A program made the position numbers and the translations under genes. Shown here in pieces: positions 8,155 to 25,380 of a stretch of 64,000 bases of DNA. The notes beneath the pieces were generated by a model. The model ran no database searches. It was not told the DNA's origin and was given only the letters and a program-made list of their open reading frames with translations. Position 1 is the first letter of the stretch, and each line of letters begins with the position of its first letter. Origin of the DNA: Methylibium sp. NZG (GTDB lineage Bacteria; Pseudomonadota; Gammaproteobacteria; Burkholderiales; Burkholderiaceae_C); assembly GCA_001263235.1 (NCBI GenBank), contig LGRD01000002.1:124001-188000 (forward strand), written 5' to 3'.

Positions 8155-9084
8155 TCAGGCCGGCACCAGGTTGACAGACGCGCGTGCGCCGTTGGGGTCG
8201 CTTTGGCGACTTCTCACCAAGGCGGGCAGCGCGCGTTGCTCCAGCCACCGTTCAACCGATGCCTGCAGTGCCGCTTGGGAATGCGGTTGAATGAATGTGT
8301 GGTCGCTGCGCACGATGTTCTCGTAGACCACGCGGTCCACGAACCCATACGAGGAGAACATCTCTCGGAACTGACCCGGATAGTTGTACCACTCGGGTTC
8401 GCCACCGGAGTACAGGAACATGACTTCGACGCCCTTGTCGACCAACGCACGAATCCGCTGCCCGAAGACATCACGATCAGGCATGCGGATGCGTCCGAAG
8501 ATGGTGGGCCCCTCGGGCGCCGGGTCTTCAGTCGTCGCCGCGCTCGCGGTGCGTTTGGTTGGCATCGACTTCAGCCGGTTGACCAGCTTCTCCGCTGCCG
8601 AACCGAAGGTGTTCCGCCGCAACCGGTGCAGCAACCCGCGCAGCTTCGCTTGGCGGGTGGGGTAGACATACGAATCCCACAGGACGATGGCGCGAAGCCT
8701 CTCGTCGTGTTCGGCTACCACCTGCGCCACGTCACCGCCCGAGCAAAAGCCGACCATGAAAAACCGGTCGCACCCGAACTGTGCCTGGGCGACGTCCATC
8801 GCGGCAATGGTGTCGAGCACGAATTGCTCGCCAGTGGACTTGAGCGACGTCGAACGGCGGCTGTCTCCCAGGCCGCTCATGTCGAAGCGCAGCGTTGCAA
8901 TGCCCAACTCGGCAAAGCGGCGTGCCAGACGCACATTGAGCCGGTGCGGACCGATGCGAGGAATGACCCCGGCGTTGGTCAGGATCGCCATCGTCTGTGC
9001 ATGCCCCGCCATCGGGTTTGTCGGCAGCGTCACCGTGCCGACCAGGTGCTTGTCTTGTCCGAAGATCAGGGTTTGCTCGATCAT
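8155..9084 (-). CDS. Alpha/beta hydrolase, exosortase-A-associated hydrolase 1-like
   Basis: A 309-residue cytoplasmic alpha/beta hydrolase. Features in order: IGPHRLNVRLARRFAELGI, RFDMSGLGDSRRS (residues 67-79), nucleophile elbow GFCSG (112-116) with cysteine in the nucleophile position, an aspartate in LWDSYVYP, and a C-terminal SDHTF histidine. The PHR...RFDxxGxGDS layout and the cysteine elbow fit the hydrolase 1 family that accompanies exosortase A (EpsH) polysaccharide loci. The ATG at 9084 is taken because homologues start with this strand; the 24 upstream codons would overlap the preceding gene. It sits 10 bases behind the second hydrolase. In a cluster without a thioesterase it is a candidate for releasing or editing carrier-bound intermediates (inference). 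Confidence 0.8.
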   Translation of the reverse strand: MIEQTLIFGQDKHLVGTVTLPTNPMAGHAQTMAILTNAGVIPRIGPHRLNVRLARRFAELGIATLRFDMSGLGDSRRSTSLKSTGEQFVLDTIAAMDVAQAQFGCDRFFMVGFCSGGDVAQVVAEHDERLRAIVLWDSYVYPTRQAKLRGLLHRLRRNTFGSAAEKLVNRLKSMPTKRTASAATTEDPAPEGPTIFGRIRMPDRDVFGQRIRALVDKGVEVMFLYSGGEPEWYNYPGQFREMFSSYGFVDRVVYENIVRSDHTFIQPHSQAALQASVERWLEQRALPALVRSRQSDPNGARASVNLVPA

Positions 9085-9094
9085 GAACGGCGGC

Positions 9095-9895
9095 TCACAG
9101 GGTTCCCAGCAGGGTCCTTGGAATCTCTTGAGGGACGATCGCCGTGCCAAGGGCAACGGTGGACATCCAGTTGATCGGCGATTCTATGGAATGCAGGGTC
9201 ACCTGAGGCGGCAGGTCACCGGCCAACCCGTCTCGTTCGGCCGGTGCGACCGCCAGCACGACGCGAATTCCCCGCGCCGACAGTGCTGCAAGCGGCAGCG
9301 CCTTCAACCGCTCGACTTCGGCAAACAACCCCGCGCCGAGCGTAAAGCCCAACACACTGCCGGGCAGCACCGGCTCGGCCTCGCCGAGCGCAAGCAACTG
9401 GTTCCACGGGCGTCCCATTTCTCGACACAGGTCTTCGCGGTGCGAGGCGATCAGGCGTGCCATGTACCTGCTTCCGTCGATCACGGGCTCCCACAAAACC
9501 ACGCAGCGCGGCGCAGGCTCGGCGATCAACGCCGCTTGGGCGAGCACGGTGGCGCCGATGCCCATGCCGAACCAGTGGATCGGCTTGCCAGGTGCGTCCG
9601 CCAACAGTTGCGCATGCGCTGCGATCGAGTCGCCGACCCAGCCATCGAGCGTCTGGGTTTCGAGTTCGCCGGGCGAGTCTCCGCAACCGTGGTGGTCAAT
9701 GGCCAGGACGGTGCATCCCTCTCGGGCCAGCCTGTCGGAGCCGGCGCGGTAGATGGGGGACGTGCGCACCGCCTCTTGGCCGAAGGGTCGGCACATCAAG
9801 AACGCAGCTCGGCCAGCGGTTTGGGTGCGCGGTGACTGCAGCAGCCCCAGCACTTCTCGATTCGGTCGGCCGAATCGGCGGATCGTGAGTTCCAT
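9095..9895 (-). CDS. Alpha/beta hydrolase, exosortase-A-associated hydrolase 2-like, without nucleophile serine
   Basis: A 266-residue alpha/beta-hydrolase-fold protein. It shows the strand MCRPFGQEAVRTSPIYR, then VLAIDHHGCGDSPGELE (residues 63-79), then the elbow GMGIG (110-114), where the nucleophile position of GxSxG is glycine. A classical serine hydrolase mechanism is therefore not expected. The general layout (PF.EE...R, D.hGCGDS) resembles the hydrolase 2 partner found next to hydrolase 1 in exosortase loci, and the two genes are adjacent here too. It lies 12 bases behind the stop of the C-A-T-C-A*-T NRPS gene, so it is almost certainly co-transcribed. It may be a binding or scaffold protein rather than an enzyme. 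Confidence 0.75.
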   Translation of the reverse strand: MELTIRRFGRPNREVLGLLQSPRTQTAGRAAFLMCRPFGQEAVRTSPIYRAGSDRLAREGCTVLAIDHHGCGDSPGELETQTLDGWVGDSIAAHAQLLADAPGKPIHWFGMGIGATVLAQAALIAEPAPRCVVLWEPVIDGSRYMARLIASHREDLCREMGRPWNQLLALGEAEPVLPGSVLGFTLGAGLFAEVERLKALPLAALSARGIRVVLAVAPAERDGLAGDLPPQVTLHSIESPINWMSTVALGTAIVPQEIPRTLLGTL

Positions 9896-9907
9896 CGATG
9901 CAATCGG

Positions 9908-16002
<6,095 letters not shown>

Positions 16003-16003
<1 letters not shown>

Positions 16004-19000
16004 CAGGCGTTGACTTTCGTGTACTTGCCCGGGGCGTTCGCGTCGGGCACGAACCAGGCGGGGCGGCCGTCCTTGTCACGACCGAGCTTCGCGCCGGGCA
16101 CCGGCGGCCGGGAGGCGTCGGGCGGGGGCGTGCTGTCCACGCGCCGCGGCAGGAACTCGGCTTCCTGCAGTTCAGCGACAGACTCCTTGAACGCCGTCTT
16201 GATGCGGGCGATGTCGTCCGGCGTGTGCGCGGTGGTCATGAAGCACGGGAAGTTGTCCAGCAGGTGCACGCCGCGGCTGCGCATCATCGCGAACAGCAGG
16301 TCTTGCAGCGGGTGGTCTTCGAGCCAGGTCACGCGCCACAGCGAAGCAAAGTAGCGCACCACGATCGGCGCACCCACTTCACGGCAGAAGGCGCTGAGCT
16401 CATCGGCGAGCGCTGCGGTGCTGATGTTGAGCTGGGCCTGCAACTCCGGCCCCTGGCGCTTGAAGTACTCGAGCGACGCCTTGGCCGCGGCCAGCGCCAG
16501 CGGGTGGCGCACGAACGTGCCGGCGAAGTAGGTGACGCCCACGCTGGGGATGGAATCGTCGCCGTAGTTCCAGCCGCCGCCGTCGAGCGCGTCCATGTAC
16601 TCGCGCTTGCCGCAAACGGCGCCCACGGGGAACCCACCGCCGATGACCTTGCCATAACACGCCAGGTCAGCGCGCACGCCGAACAGGGCCTGCGTGCCGC
16701 CCAGGTGCGAGCGGAAACCGGTGATCACCTCGTCGAAGATGAAGCAGGTGCCGCTGCGTTCGGTGATCGCGCGCACCTCGCGCAGGAACTCGCGCGGCTG
16801 GAAGTCGGGCCGGCGGCTCTGCACCGGTTCGACCACCACCGCGGCCAGGTCGTCGGCGTTCTGGCGGATGAACTCCAGCGCCTCCGGCGTGCCGTAGTCG
16901 AGCACGCGCACGTCGCCGAACATGCCACCCATCACCCCCGGCGCTGCCGAGATGCCCTTGCCGCCCCGGCCGGCGCGCACCAGCACTTCGTCGAAGGTGC
17001 CGTGGTACGAACCCGTGAACAACACCACCGTATTGCGCCCGGTCACCGTGCGCGCAATGCGCAACGCGGCCATCACGGCCTCGGAGCCGGTGTTGCACAA
17101 GCCCGCGCGGTCGTGCCCCGTCAACTCGCACAGCAGTTTACTGACCTCGCCGGCCAACGGGTGCTGCGGTCCGATTTCGTAGCCGAGGTCGAGTTGCTTG
17201 CGCACCGCGTCGTTGATGAAGTCGGGCTGCCAGCCCAGCAGGTTCATGCCGAAGCCGTTGAGCGTGTCGATGTACTCGTTGCCGTCCAGGTCCCACATGC
17301 GCGAGCCTTTGCTGCGCTCGACGACGATCTGGTAGACGATCTCCTTGGTCATCGGCCGAAAGCCGTTGACCACGCGCGGGTCCGCCATGTGCGGCCGGTG
17401 CTCGACGGTGTAGGCCTTGCTCTTGCGCGTACGCTCGGTGTAGCGCTTGACGAAAGCGTCGAGCCGGGCCCGCTGGCGCGGCGTGAGTTCGCTGGCCTGG
17501 GTGTGAATGCGGGCAATCGCGCCGAAGGCTTTCTTGACGTCGTACCGCTGCGGTGCGGCGTCTTCAACCGTCGCAGCTTTCGGCGCGTCCACCGGAGGCT
17601 GCGCGAGCGCGGGCGTCGATGCCGCCACGGGCGCGGCCACGGGCACGACAGCGGGCACGACAGCAGCCGGCGCGACGTGCGCGCTGGCGAGCGGTGCGCC
17701 GGTGCCGCTCAACAGAGCGAGTTGCTGCGACATCAGCTGCATCTGCTGCGCAATGAGTTGCTGCGTGAAGCTGGCGTCGCGCGGGGCGACTCCGGCCGCG
17801 ATGCCGAGCGGAGCCTGCAGCGGCGGCATCACCGCGGGTGCGACGAGCGGCGCAGCCGCCTGCGCAGCGGCAGGCATGGCATGCGCTGCCACGGCGGCGG
17901 CAGCCGGCGCAACAGTCGCCGCGGCCGGGTCGGGGGGCAAGGTCTGGTCGAGGAACTCGGCCAGCGCGTCGAAGCTGCGCTGCTTTTCCATCAGCTGCCG
18001 AAAGGTCACGCTGACGCTGAAGGCCTTCTTCACTTGCTGCGCGGCCTGCGTCAGCGTCAACGAGTCGAGCCCGAGCTCGACGAAGCTCGTCGAAGCATCG
18101 CCGCCGCTCATGTCGATGCCGGCAACGTCTTCGAACAGTTCACGAAGGCGGGCGACGAGTTTCGGCTGGCGTGCACCGCTGGCACTCGACGAGCTGAGAG
18201 AGGGCATGGTGGCGGGCATGGTCGTGTTGAGAGTGGGTTGAACAGGGGCCGCTGCAAGGCTTGCAGCAGCAGAAGAGATGGCGACGGCCGGCACCGCATT
18301 GGCGACCGGCGCGGCAGCGGCGGGCACGGGTGGTGTTGCAGACGCGGCGGTCGCGGATGACGCTGGCGGCGCAGGCTGCGATGCAGGCATCGCAACATCG
18401 AGCCAAACCCGCTTGCGTTCAAACGGGTAGGTGGGAAGCAGGATGCGCCGACGGTTGCCACCACTGCGCACCGAAGGCGACTCGGCAGTGCCCGTGGCCC
18501 ACAGTTGAGCTTGCGCCACGCCGAACTGGGTCGCTTCGGACTCCGGCGTGTCGGCCAGGGTCGGCACGGCGAGCACGGCCTGCTTGTCGCCGTCCTGGTG
18601 CTGCCGGGCCAAGGTGGACAGGCTGCCACGCGGGCCGATCTCCAGGCAGAAGATCTTCTCGCGCTCCATTGCCGTGCGCAGTGCGCTCGAGAAACGAACC
18701 GGCTCGCGCAAGTGACGCGCCCAGTACGCGGGGCTGGTGGCTTGCTCGGCGGTCAATGGCTTGCCGGTGAGCGTGGAGATGATCGCAATCTGTGGTGCGT
18801 CGAGGCGAACGGAGCGAACCTCGGCCTCGAAGGGCTCGATCGCTGGCTCCATCATCGACGAGTGGAATGCGTGAGAGGTCTGCAACAGGCGAGAGGCGAT
18901 GCCTTGCGCCTCCAGCGCAGCGGCCCAGGCTTCGATGGCCGGCGTCGGCCCAGCCACTACGCATGCATTGGGGCTGTTCTCGGCCGCCAACGACAGCTCG

Positions 19001-22000
19001 GCGGGCATCAGCGCCGCCAGCTTGTCGGCGGCCAGCCGCACAGAAAGCATGCTGCCGGCGGGAAGCGCCTGCATCAACGCGCCTCGCTTGGCGACCAATC
19101 GAGCGGCGTCTGCCAACTGCATGACGCCAGCCACCACCGCAGCGGCGAACTCGCCGACGCTGTGACCGATGAGCAGGGCCGGACGCACGCCTCGGGCAAG
19201 CCACGCTTGCGCCAGCGCGTACTCCAGCAGGAAGGTCGCGGGCTGCGTGGTGGCGGTGTCCAGCAATGCGTCGGCACCGCCGTCGAACATGCAGGCCTGG
19301 ATGTCGATACCCAAGTGCGGGCGCAGCGCCTCGGCGCCTTCACCGAACGCGCTGCGAAACGCGGCGTCGGCCTGATACAGGGCTCGCCCCATGCCGGCGT
19401 ACTGGGCACCTTGCCCCGGGAACAACCAGACCAGCGACGCCACAGACGACCCCACCGTGCGCCTGACGGCTTGCGGGTGGTCTGCGGTGCGCAGCGCCTC
19501 GGCGGCCTGCGACGTCCCATCGGCCACCACGCACAGACGGTGCTGAAAGCGGCTTCGACCCTGGTCCAACGTGAAGGCCGCGTCACTCAAGGAGGTGTCG
19601 GGATGGGCGTCCAGGTGGTCGGCCAGGCGCTGCGCCATCGCGTCCAGCGCGGTGGGGGTTCTGGCGGACAACCGAAGCACGTGCGTCCCGCCGGCAACGT
19701 GCGAACGCTCGACCGCAGGCGCCTCTTCGATCACCACGTGTGCGTTAGTGCCGCCCACGCCAAAACTGCTGACCCCCGCACGGCGAGGCTGCTCGCTGCG
19801 CGGCCAATCGGTCAAGCGGTCGTTGACGACGAAAGGCGTCCGCGCGAAGTCGATCTTCGGGTTGGGCCGCTTGTAGTGGATGGTCGCAGGCAGCTTCTCG
19901 TGGGCCAGCGACAGCGCGGCCTTGATGAGACCGGCTGCGCCAGCCGCTGCCACCAGGTGCCCGACGTTGCTCTTGGCCGACCCGATGCGGCAGAAGCCCG
20001 AGTCTTGCGTCTGGCGGCGAAACGCCAGCGTCAGGCCCTCGACCTCGACCGGGTCGCCCAGCGGCGTGGCCGTGCCGTGCGCCTCGACGTAAGTGATGCT
20101 GCGGGCTTCGACGCCCGCGTCCCGGTGCGCCGCGGCGATGACGGCCGCTTGGCCTTGCACGCTCGGGGCCGTGAAGCTGGCCTTGGCGCTGCCGTCGTTG
20201 TTTGTGGCAACGCCGCGGATGACGGCGAAGATCTGGTCGCCGTCTTTCTGCGCGTCAGCCAGGCGCTTGAGCAGCACCACGGCCGCGCCGTCGTTGAACA
20301 CCGTTCCGGTCGCGTCGGCGTCGAAGGTGCGGGTGTGGCCGTCCACCGAAAGCATCGCGCCCTCTTGGTAGATGTAGCCGCTGCGGGGCGGCGAGGTAAC
20401 CGACGCAGCGCCGGCCAGCGCCATGTCGCAGCGCCCCAGGCGCAGGCTGTCCACGGCCTGGGCCACGGCCACCAGCGAGGTCGAGCACGCCGTGTGGATG
20501 GCGATCGCCGGGCCCTTCAGGTTGAGCTTGTGGGCAACGCGCGTGGCGACGTAGTCCTTGTCGTTGCCCAGCATCACCTGGAACTCGCCGACACGTTCGA
20601 TCGCCTCGGGGTGCGACATCACGTTGCGGTGCAGATACGTCGGGACGTAGACACCCGCAAACACGCCGACCGGCCGCGGGGTCTGGTCGGGCGCGTAGCC
20701 GGCGCGCTCCAGGCACTCCCACGAGATCTCCAGGAACAGCCTCTGTTGAGGATCCATGATCTCGGCCTCTCGGGCCGAGATGCCGAAGAAGGCGTGATCG
20801 AACGTCTCGACGCCCTCCACCACGCCGCGCGCCTTGACGTAGCTGGGGTCGTTGCGCAGCGAGGCCGGCACGCTCGGGTCGAGTGTGTCGAGCGTGAACT
20901 GGGTGATGGAGTCGCGGCCGGCGACGAGGTTGTCCCAGAAGCCCTCGACCGTGTTCGCACCCGGAAATCGCCCCGCCATGGCAACGATGGCGATGGGATC
21001 GTCATTCGACAGGTGCCCTTTGCGACCCGTTGCCGCCTCGGCTTCTGCCGCCGCCAGTTCGGCATCGCCATCGGGTTGGCGGGCTGTCAGGCTCCTGACC
21101 AGGCTGGCCGCGTCGGGATAGGAGAACAGGGTCGTCGCCGACAAGGTGGTTTCAATGACTTGCGAGAGCCGGCCCAGCGCTCGAACCGCCAGCAGCGAGT
21201 TGCCACCGAGTTCGAAGAAGTTGTCCAGGCGGCCGACCTTGTCGATGTTCAAGATGCTCGCAAACACCTCGCAGCAGGCGGCCTCTTGCGCATTGACGGA
21301 CGCTTGAAACGGCACGGTGAGCTCGGGCCGCTCGTTGCCCGGAGCCGGCAGGTCTTTGCGGTTGATCTTTCCGTTCGGCAAGAGCGGCAGCGCCGCCATC
21401 GTCACGAATTGGGGCGGCACCATGTACTCCGGCAACACCGTGCGCAAGAAGCCCTTGAGTCGCTTCACGTCGATCGACGTGCCATCGGACGGGACCATGT
21501 AAGCCACGAGTCGAACGTCGCCGGGTTGGTCTTCTCGCGTCACGACGACGCAACGGCCGACATTGTCGAACTTGCCGAGTTGCGACTCGATCTCGCCGAG
21601 CTCGATTCGGTAGCCGCGAATCTTGACTTGAAAGTCCTTTCGGCCCTGATGCTCCAGCGTACCGGCAGCCGTCCAGCGGCCCAGGTCGCCAGTGCGGTAC
21701 ATGGTGGCCGTGCCGCCAGGCTCGAACGGATCCGGCACGAAGCGCTCGGCCGTCAGTTCCGGGCGGCCGAGGTAGCCGTGCGCCACACCCGTACCGCCAA
21801 TGCAGATCTCGCCCGTGTCGCCCACAGGGCAGGGCTTGCCTTCGTCGTCGATCACCCACACGGTGGTGTTGGCCATCGGCTTGCCAATCGAAACGCGGTC
21901 ACCGACCTCCGCCAATCGCCCGGCGGTGCTCCAGACGGTGGTCTCGGTCGGGCCGTACAGGTTCCACAGGTCGACGCCAGTGGCGACCAGGCGCGATGCC

Positions 22001-22986
22001 AATGCGGGTGGCACCGGTTCGGCGCCTGCCCAGAGCTTGAAGCCGCGCGGCGGGGTCCAGCCGCCATCGAGCAAAAGGTAGCAGGTGGTGGGCGTGGCCT
22101 GCATGACCGTGATGGCGTTGTCCTCCAACGCTCGGATCAGGGCTCGCGCATCCGACGCGCTCTCCCGAGGCATGAGCACGGTGCGGGCACCGATCACCAG
22201 CGGGAGCATCACCTCGGGGACGGCCATGTCGAACGAGAGCGTGGCCAACGCCAGCATCCGATCGTCAGCCGTCAAGCCGGGCTCGCGCAGCATGCTGTTC
22301 AGCAGGTTGCACACGCCTCGATGGTGAAGCATCACCCCTTTGGGTCGACCCGTCGAACCGGAGGTGTAGATCACGTAGATGAGCGCTGAGTCGGTGAGCG
22401 GCTCCGCATGGGTCGGCGGTGTGTCCGGCATCGCGGCGAGCAGGGCACTGTCATCGTCGATTCGCAATTGAAGCTCGCGCGGCATGTCGATGAGCTCGGC
22501 ATGCGCGGCTTCCGTGACCAGGCATTTCAGGCCGGCGTCCTGCGCCATTTCCGTCAGGCGATCGCGAGGGAATGTCGGGTCGAGCGGAACGTACGCTGCA
22601 CCCGACTTCAGGATGCCGAGCATGGACGGCATCATGTCGACGTGCCTGCCAACGCACAGACCGACCAGCATTCCGGGCCCAATGCCGCGGCCGACAAGCG
22701 CGTGAGCAATGCGGTTGGCACGCTGCTCAAGCTCTGCATATGTGATGGACTTTCCCCGTGCCACGACCGCCACGCTCTGCGGCGTGCGCTGGCACTGCAA
22801 GCTGACCCACTGCTCGAATCGGGTCGCCTCAGGAAGCGCCGTGGCAGTGGCGTTCCAGTCTGTCAGACGTGGGTCGATCTCGTTGCCAACAGGCGACCCG
22901 AAGGCCACGACCGGCAGATCGCTTTCCGAGGGCGAAGCCGCGGCGCCGGTGGATGAATCTTGAGGTTGGTTCGAACGTGATTCCAC
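16003..22986 (-). CDS. Hybrid NRPS-PKS, A-T-KS-AT-ACP-aminotransferase
   Basis: A 2327-residue starter synthase. Domains: A about 50-550 (YTSGSTGRPKG, NLYGPTE, YRTGD, KIRGYRIELGEIE, NGKIN); T 565-635 (FFELGGNSL, Ser597); KS 660-1095 (Cys834, His970, His1010); AT 1185-1480 (GHSVG, Ser1276; HAFH 1372-1375, the malonyl-CoA signature); ACP 1608-1685 (ELGLDSL, Ser1642); an Ala/Pro-rich linker with a Gln/Met-rich helix near 1740-1760; and a PLP aminotransferase 1870-2280 (FDEVITGFR; Lys2113 in YGKVIGGGFP). No KR, DH or ER is present, so the beta-keto group stays for amination, as in McyE- and MycA-type modules. The A pocket reads D-M-P-Q-W-G-L-V-W-K, which I cannot assign. The GTG start has no preceding C domain, so it begins the chain. 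Confidence 0.95.
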
Positions 22987-23728
22987 GAGAGGGTCCCAAT
23001 GACTTTGTGGCGCGGTCTACATCGAAGCTGGATTGTTCGCGCTGAGCTCGTTGCGTGTCTCGGGTCGACGCCGCCCGATCGAAAGTTCAAGAAAACTCAT
23101 GTCGTCTCAACCGTTGCGGAGCGCGGCGGCGAAGGGGCTCGCTGACCAGCGCCGCCAGCACGCGCCACCGCATGACCACAACGGTTTGCCCAACACTAGT
23201 ATCCCCTTGGCACGACTTGACTTCGCAGCACCGCCACGAATGCGTTCGTGATGTTTTCAGCGCTTGTGTTCACTCGATGCGTCGCGCTGGCGCACGTTGA
23301 GAACAAGTTAATGTGGCGTGTCCTTTGATGGCATTCACCCCCCTAATTCGGTGGCTTCAACATCACCGAAGCGGAGTAGGCCAATCGAATTGCGTGCGGC
23401 AATGCAACGGAGAATCCCCGAGCGATTTGAAGATCGAACAGAGCGCCGACGTGTCGGCTCGATCTCCAGCGTCAACGCAGCGCCCTGGCGCCCATCAGTT
23501 GCGTCGATTGCGACACGGAAATGCACCACGCTGCATGCCACTTCCCCCACGACTGTGGGATGGCCCGAGGGGGTTACATCCTGATAATTCTTTTGGACGG
23601 GGAAGGCGCGGGTTGGTGGCCGGGTGCGGGCTGGATTCGGTGGGTGGAATTCAAGCGGGTGGGGCCGAGCTGATCAGGCGGGCTGTGGCGAAGGTGCCCG
23701 GCACACAAACAAGCAAGGGATTGAAGCG
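22987..23728 (+). other. Divergent intergenic region between NRPS-PKS and EPS operons
   Basis: 742 bases without a convincing gene; the short frames inside it lack ribosome sites and family resemblance. It must hold the promoter of the NRPS-PKS operon (leftwards) and of the sugar transferase operon (rightwards). Base composition drops near 23280-23350 and 23580-23600. A TGATAAT at 23582-23588, about 140 bases before the sugar transferase, could be an extended -10 element, but no good -35 box lies 17 bases upstream of it. A clear AAGGGA ribosome site is at 23715-23720. A TACTAGTGT motif lies on the minus strand at 23193-23201. Confidence 0.6.
23193..23201 (-). promoter_or_regulatory. TACTAGTGT-like motif upstream of the NRPS-PKS gene
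   Basis: Minus-strand copy of the ACTAGTG motif about 210 bases before the GTG start of the NRPS-PKS gene (the plus strand reads ACACTAGTA). It is preceded by CGTGCCAA on the same strand, and CGTGCCAA also directly precedes the ACTAGTG of the 37434-37442 copy. The wider flanks differ, so the shared core is short. It could equally be part of a -10 region. Confidence 0.25.
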
Positions 23729-25174
23729 ATGTTCATGGTCTTTCGGCACCACGTGTCGGTGGCGGCCTTTACGGCAATGATGGCCGACATGGTGCTGTGC
23801 TTCGTGGCCATTGTTCTGGCCGCAGGCACCCTGGAGGGCGCGCGCAGCGCCTACCCGCTGCAGCTGTACCAGGTCGTGCTCACCGGCGCGCAGTTCGCCC
23901 TCATCATCTCCTTGATGTACTCCTTTGCCGGCTTGTACCGGCCCACCCCCATTGCGCTGCCCGCCAAGCTGCTGCGCACCGTCATTGCGCTGGTGGTCGG
24001 CAGCTACCTCACCTACTTGATGCTGCTCATCGTGGCCGAGCCCGAGTACGTCAAGCTGCTCATCGGCTCCGCGCTCCTGTACTGCCTGGTGGGCGTCGTC
24101 TTCGTGCGCAGCGGGCTGTACTTTTTGCGCCGCGTGTCCACCCAGAGGCGCGTGCTCATCGTCGGCACGGGAGCCGAGGCCTACGCCGTGGCCGGCGACC
24201 TCAAGGCCCTCAAGCGCGCCTCCAACGACGTCGTCGGCTTCTACCCCACCAGCGAGGCCGCCCAGGGCCAAGTCCAGGACGACATCCCGTTGGCGATCAG
24301 GGAGAGCCAGCTCAGCAGCCTGGACGGCCCCGTGCCCACGCCCAAGGTCTTCAGCCGCGAAGCCACCATCGGCGAGCTCGTCGAGCGCCACCGCATCGAC
24401 GAGATCATCGTGGCCGAACGCGAACAGCGCGGCGGCGGCGTGCCCATGGACCAGCTGCTGGCCTGCCGCATCCGCGGCATCCCCGTGCTCGACCTGGCCG
24501 CCTTCTACGAACGCGCCAAGAGCGAAGTCCCCATCGACAGCCTGAAGGCCAGCTGGCTCGTCTACGGCCACGGCTTCGTGCAGGGCCGCGCCCGCCAGAT
24601 CGCCAAACGCGCCTTCGACATCCTGTGCTCGGGCTTCCTGCTGACGCTTGCCAGCCCGATCATGCTCTTGACCATCCTGGCCATCAAACTCGACAGCCCC
24701 GGCCCCATCATTTACCGCCAGGAGCGCGTGGGCTTGGGCGGGCGCATCTTCATGTGCCTGAAGTTCCGCAGCATGCGCACCGATGCCGAAAAAGACGGCG
24801 TGGCCCGCTGGGCCACCAAGAACGACGCCCGCGTCACCCGCATCGGCGCCTTCATCCGCAAGACCCGCATCGACGAGCTGCCCCAGTTGCTCAGCGTCCT
24901 GAAGGGCGAGATGAGCCTGGTCGGCCCCCGCCCCGAGCGCCCCAGCTTCGTGGCCCAGTTGCGCGAGCAGATCCCCTTCTACGACGTTCGCCACAGCGTC
25001 AAGCCTGGTGTGACCGGCTGGGCCCAGGTCCGCTACAGCTACGGCGCCAGCCTGGAGGACGCCCGGCGCAAGCACCAGTTCGACCTCTACTACGTCAAGA
25101 ACAACTCCCTCTTCCTGGACCTGCTGGTGCTGATCGAGACCGTCAGCGTCGTGCTCTTCCGAGAAGGCCAGTAA
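23729..25174 (+). CDS. Undecaprenyl-phosphate sugar transferase (EpsB/TIGR03013-like)
   Basis: Transfers the first sugar-1-phosphate to undecaprenyl phosphate on the inner face of the membrane and so starts the exopolysaccharide repeat unit. The 481 residues show four or five N-terminal membrane helices, a central nucleotide-binding-like segment (VLIVGTGAEAYAVA) and the C-terminal bacterial sugar transferase domain: KRAFDILCSGFLL, YRQERVGLGGRIF, KFRSMRTDAE, KTRIDELPQLLSVLKGEMS, VGPRPERP and KPGVTGWAQV. The fold and neighbours fit the PEP-CTERM-system-associated transferase family TIGR03013. The ATG at 23729 has an AAGGGA site eight bases upstream, so the longer in-frame version from 23624 is rejected. 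First gene of the plus-strand EPS operon. Confidence 0.93.
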   Translation: MFMVFRHHVSVAAFTAMMADMVLCFVAIVLAAGTLEGARSAYPLQLYQVVLTGAQFALIISLMYSFAGLYRPTPIALPAKLLRTVIALVVGSYLTYLMLLIVAEPEYVKLLIGSALLYCLVGVVFVRSGLYFLRRVSTQRRVLIVGTGAEAYAVAGDLKALKRASNDVVGFYPTSEAAQGQVQDDIPLAIRESQLSSLDGPVPTPKVFSREATIGELVERHRIDEIIVAEREQRGGGVPMDQLLACRIRGIPVLDLAAFYERAKSEVPIDSLKASWLVYGHGFVQGRARQIAKRAFDILCSGFLLTLASPIMLLTILAIKLDSPGPIIYRQERVGLGGRIFMCLKFRSMRTDAEKDGVARWATKNDARVTRIGAFIRKTRIDELPQLLSVLKGEMSLVGPRPERPSFVAQLREQIPFYDVRHSVKPGVTGWAQVRYSYGASLEDARRKHQFDLYYVKNNSLFLDLLVLIETVSVVLFREGQ

Positions 25175-25284
25175 TAGGCCAGTAAAGCGCGCAGCCACTC
25201 CGACCCCTTGCTGATCACCCCTGCGGCCGGGCCGCATCGCTCGCGTGCAGCGATCACGTGCATCGGTCACATCGGGGGGCTGAT

Positions 25285-25327
25285 TTTGGCCGCTGCACCA
25301 CGCAAACGTGGCGTCGCAGCGGCCAAA
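25285..25327 (+). promoter_or_regulatory. Strong stem-loop in the 206-base gap before the export lipoprotein
   Basis: TTTGGCCGCTGC at 25285-25296 is the exact reverse complement of GCAGCGGCCAAA at 25316-25327, and between them CCACG and CGTGG can extend the stem around a CAAA loop. No T-run follows on the plus strand, so it is not a standard terminator; read on the minus strand it would be followed by a short run of A. It is followed by GTTTATAAAC and ACCGATCGGT, two small palindromes, the first including a TATAAA that could be a -10 box. It may be an attenuator, an mRNA processing or stability element, or an operator. Confidence 0.55.
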
Positions 25328-25380
25328 GCGTTTATAAACCGATCGGTAACGAAATAGTTCTTCCCCGCAGGAGACTCCCC

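Noticed and set aside
18505-22389. A 1294-codon open frame on the plus strand opposite the NRPS-PKS gene
   Set aside because: Same reason: the minus-strand frame shows A, T, KS and AT motifs in order, while the plus-strand translation has no recognisable domain.
23208-23223. A sigma-54-like TGGCACG element upstream of the EPS operon
   Set aside because: The GG half is present but the GC half is missing at the required 10-base spacing.
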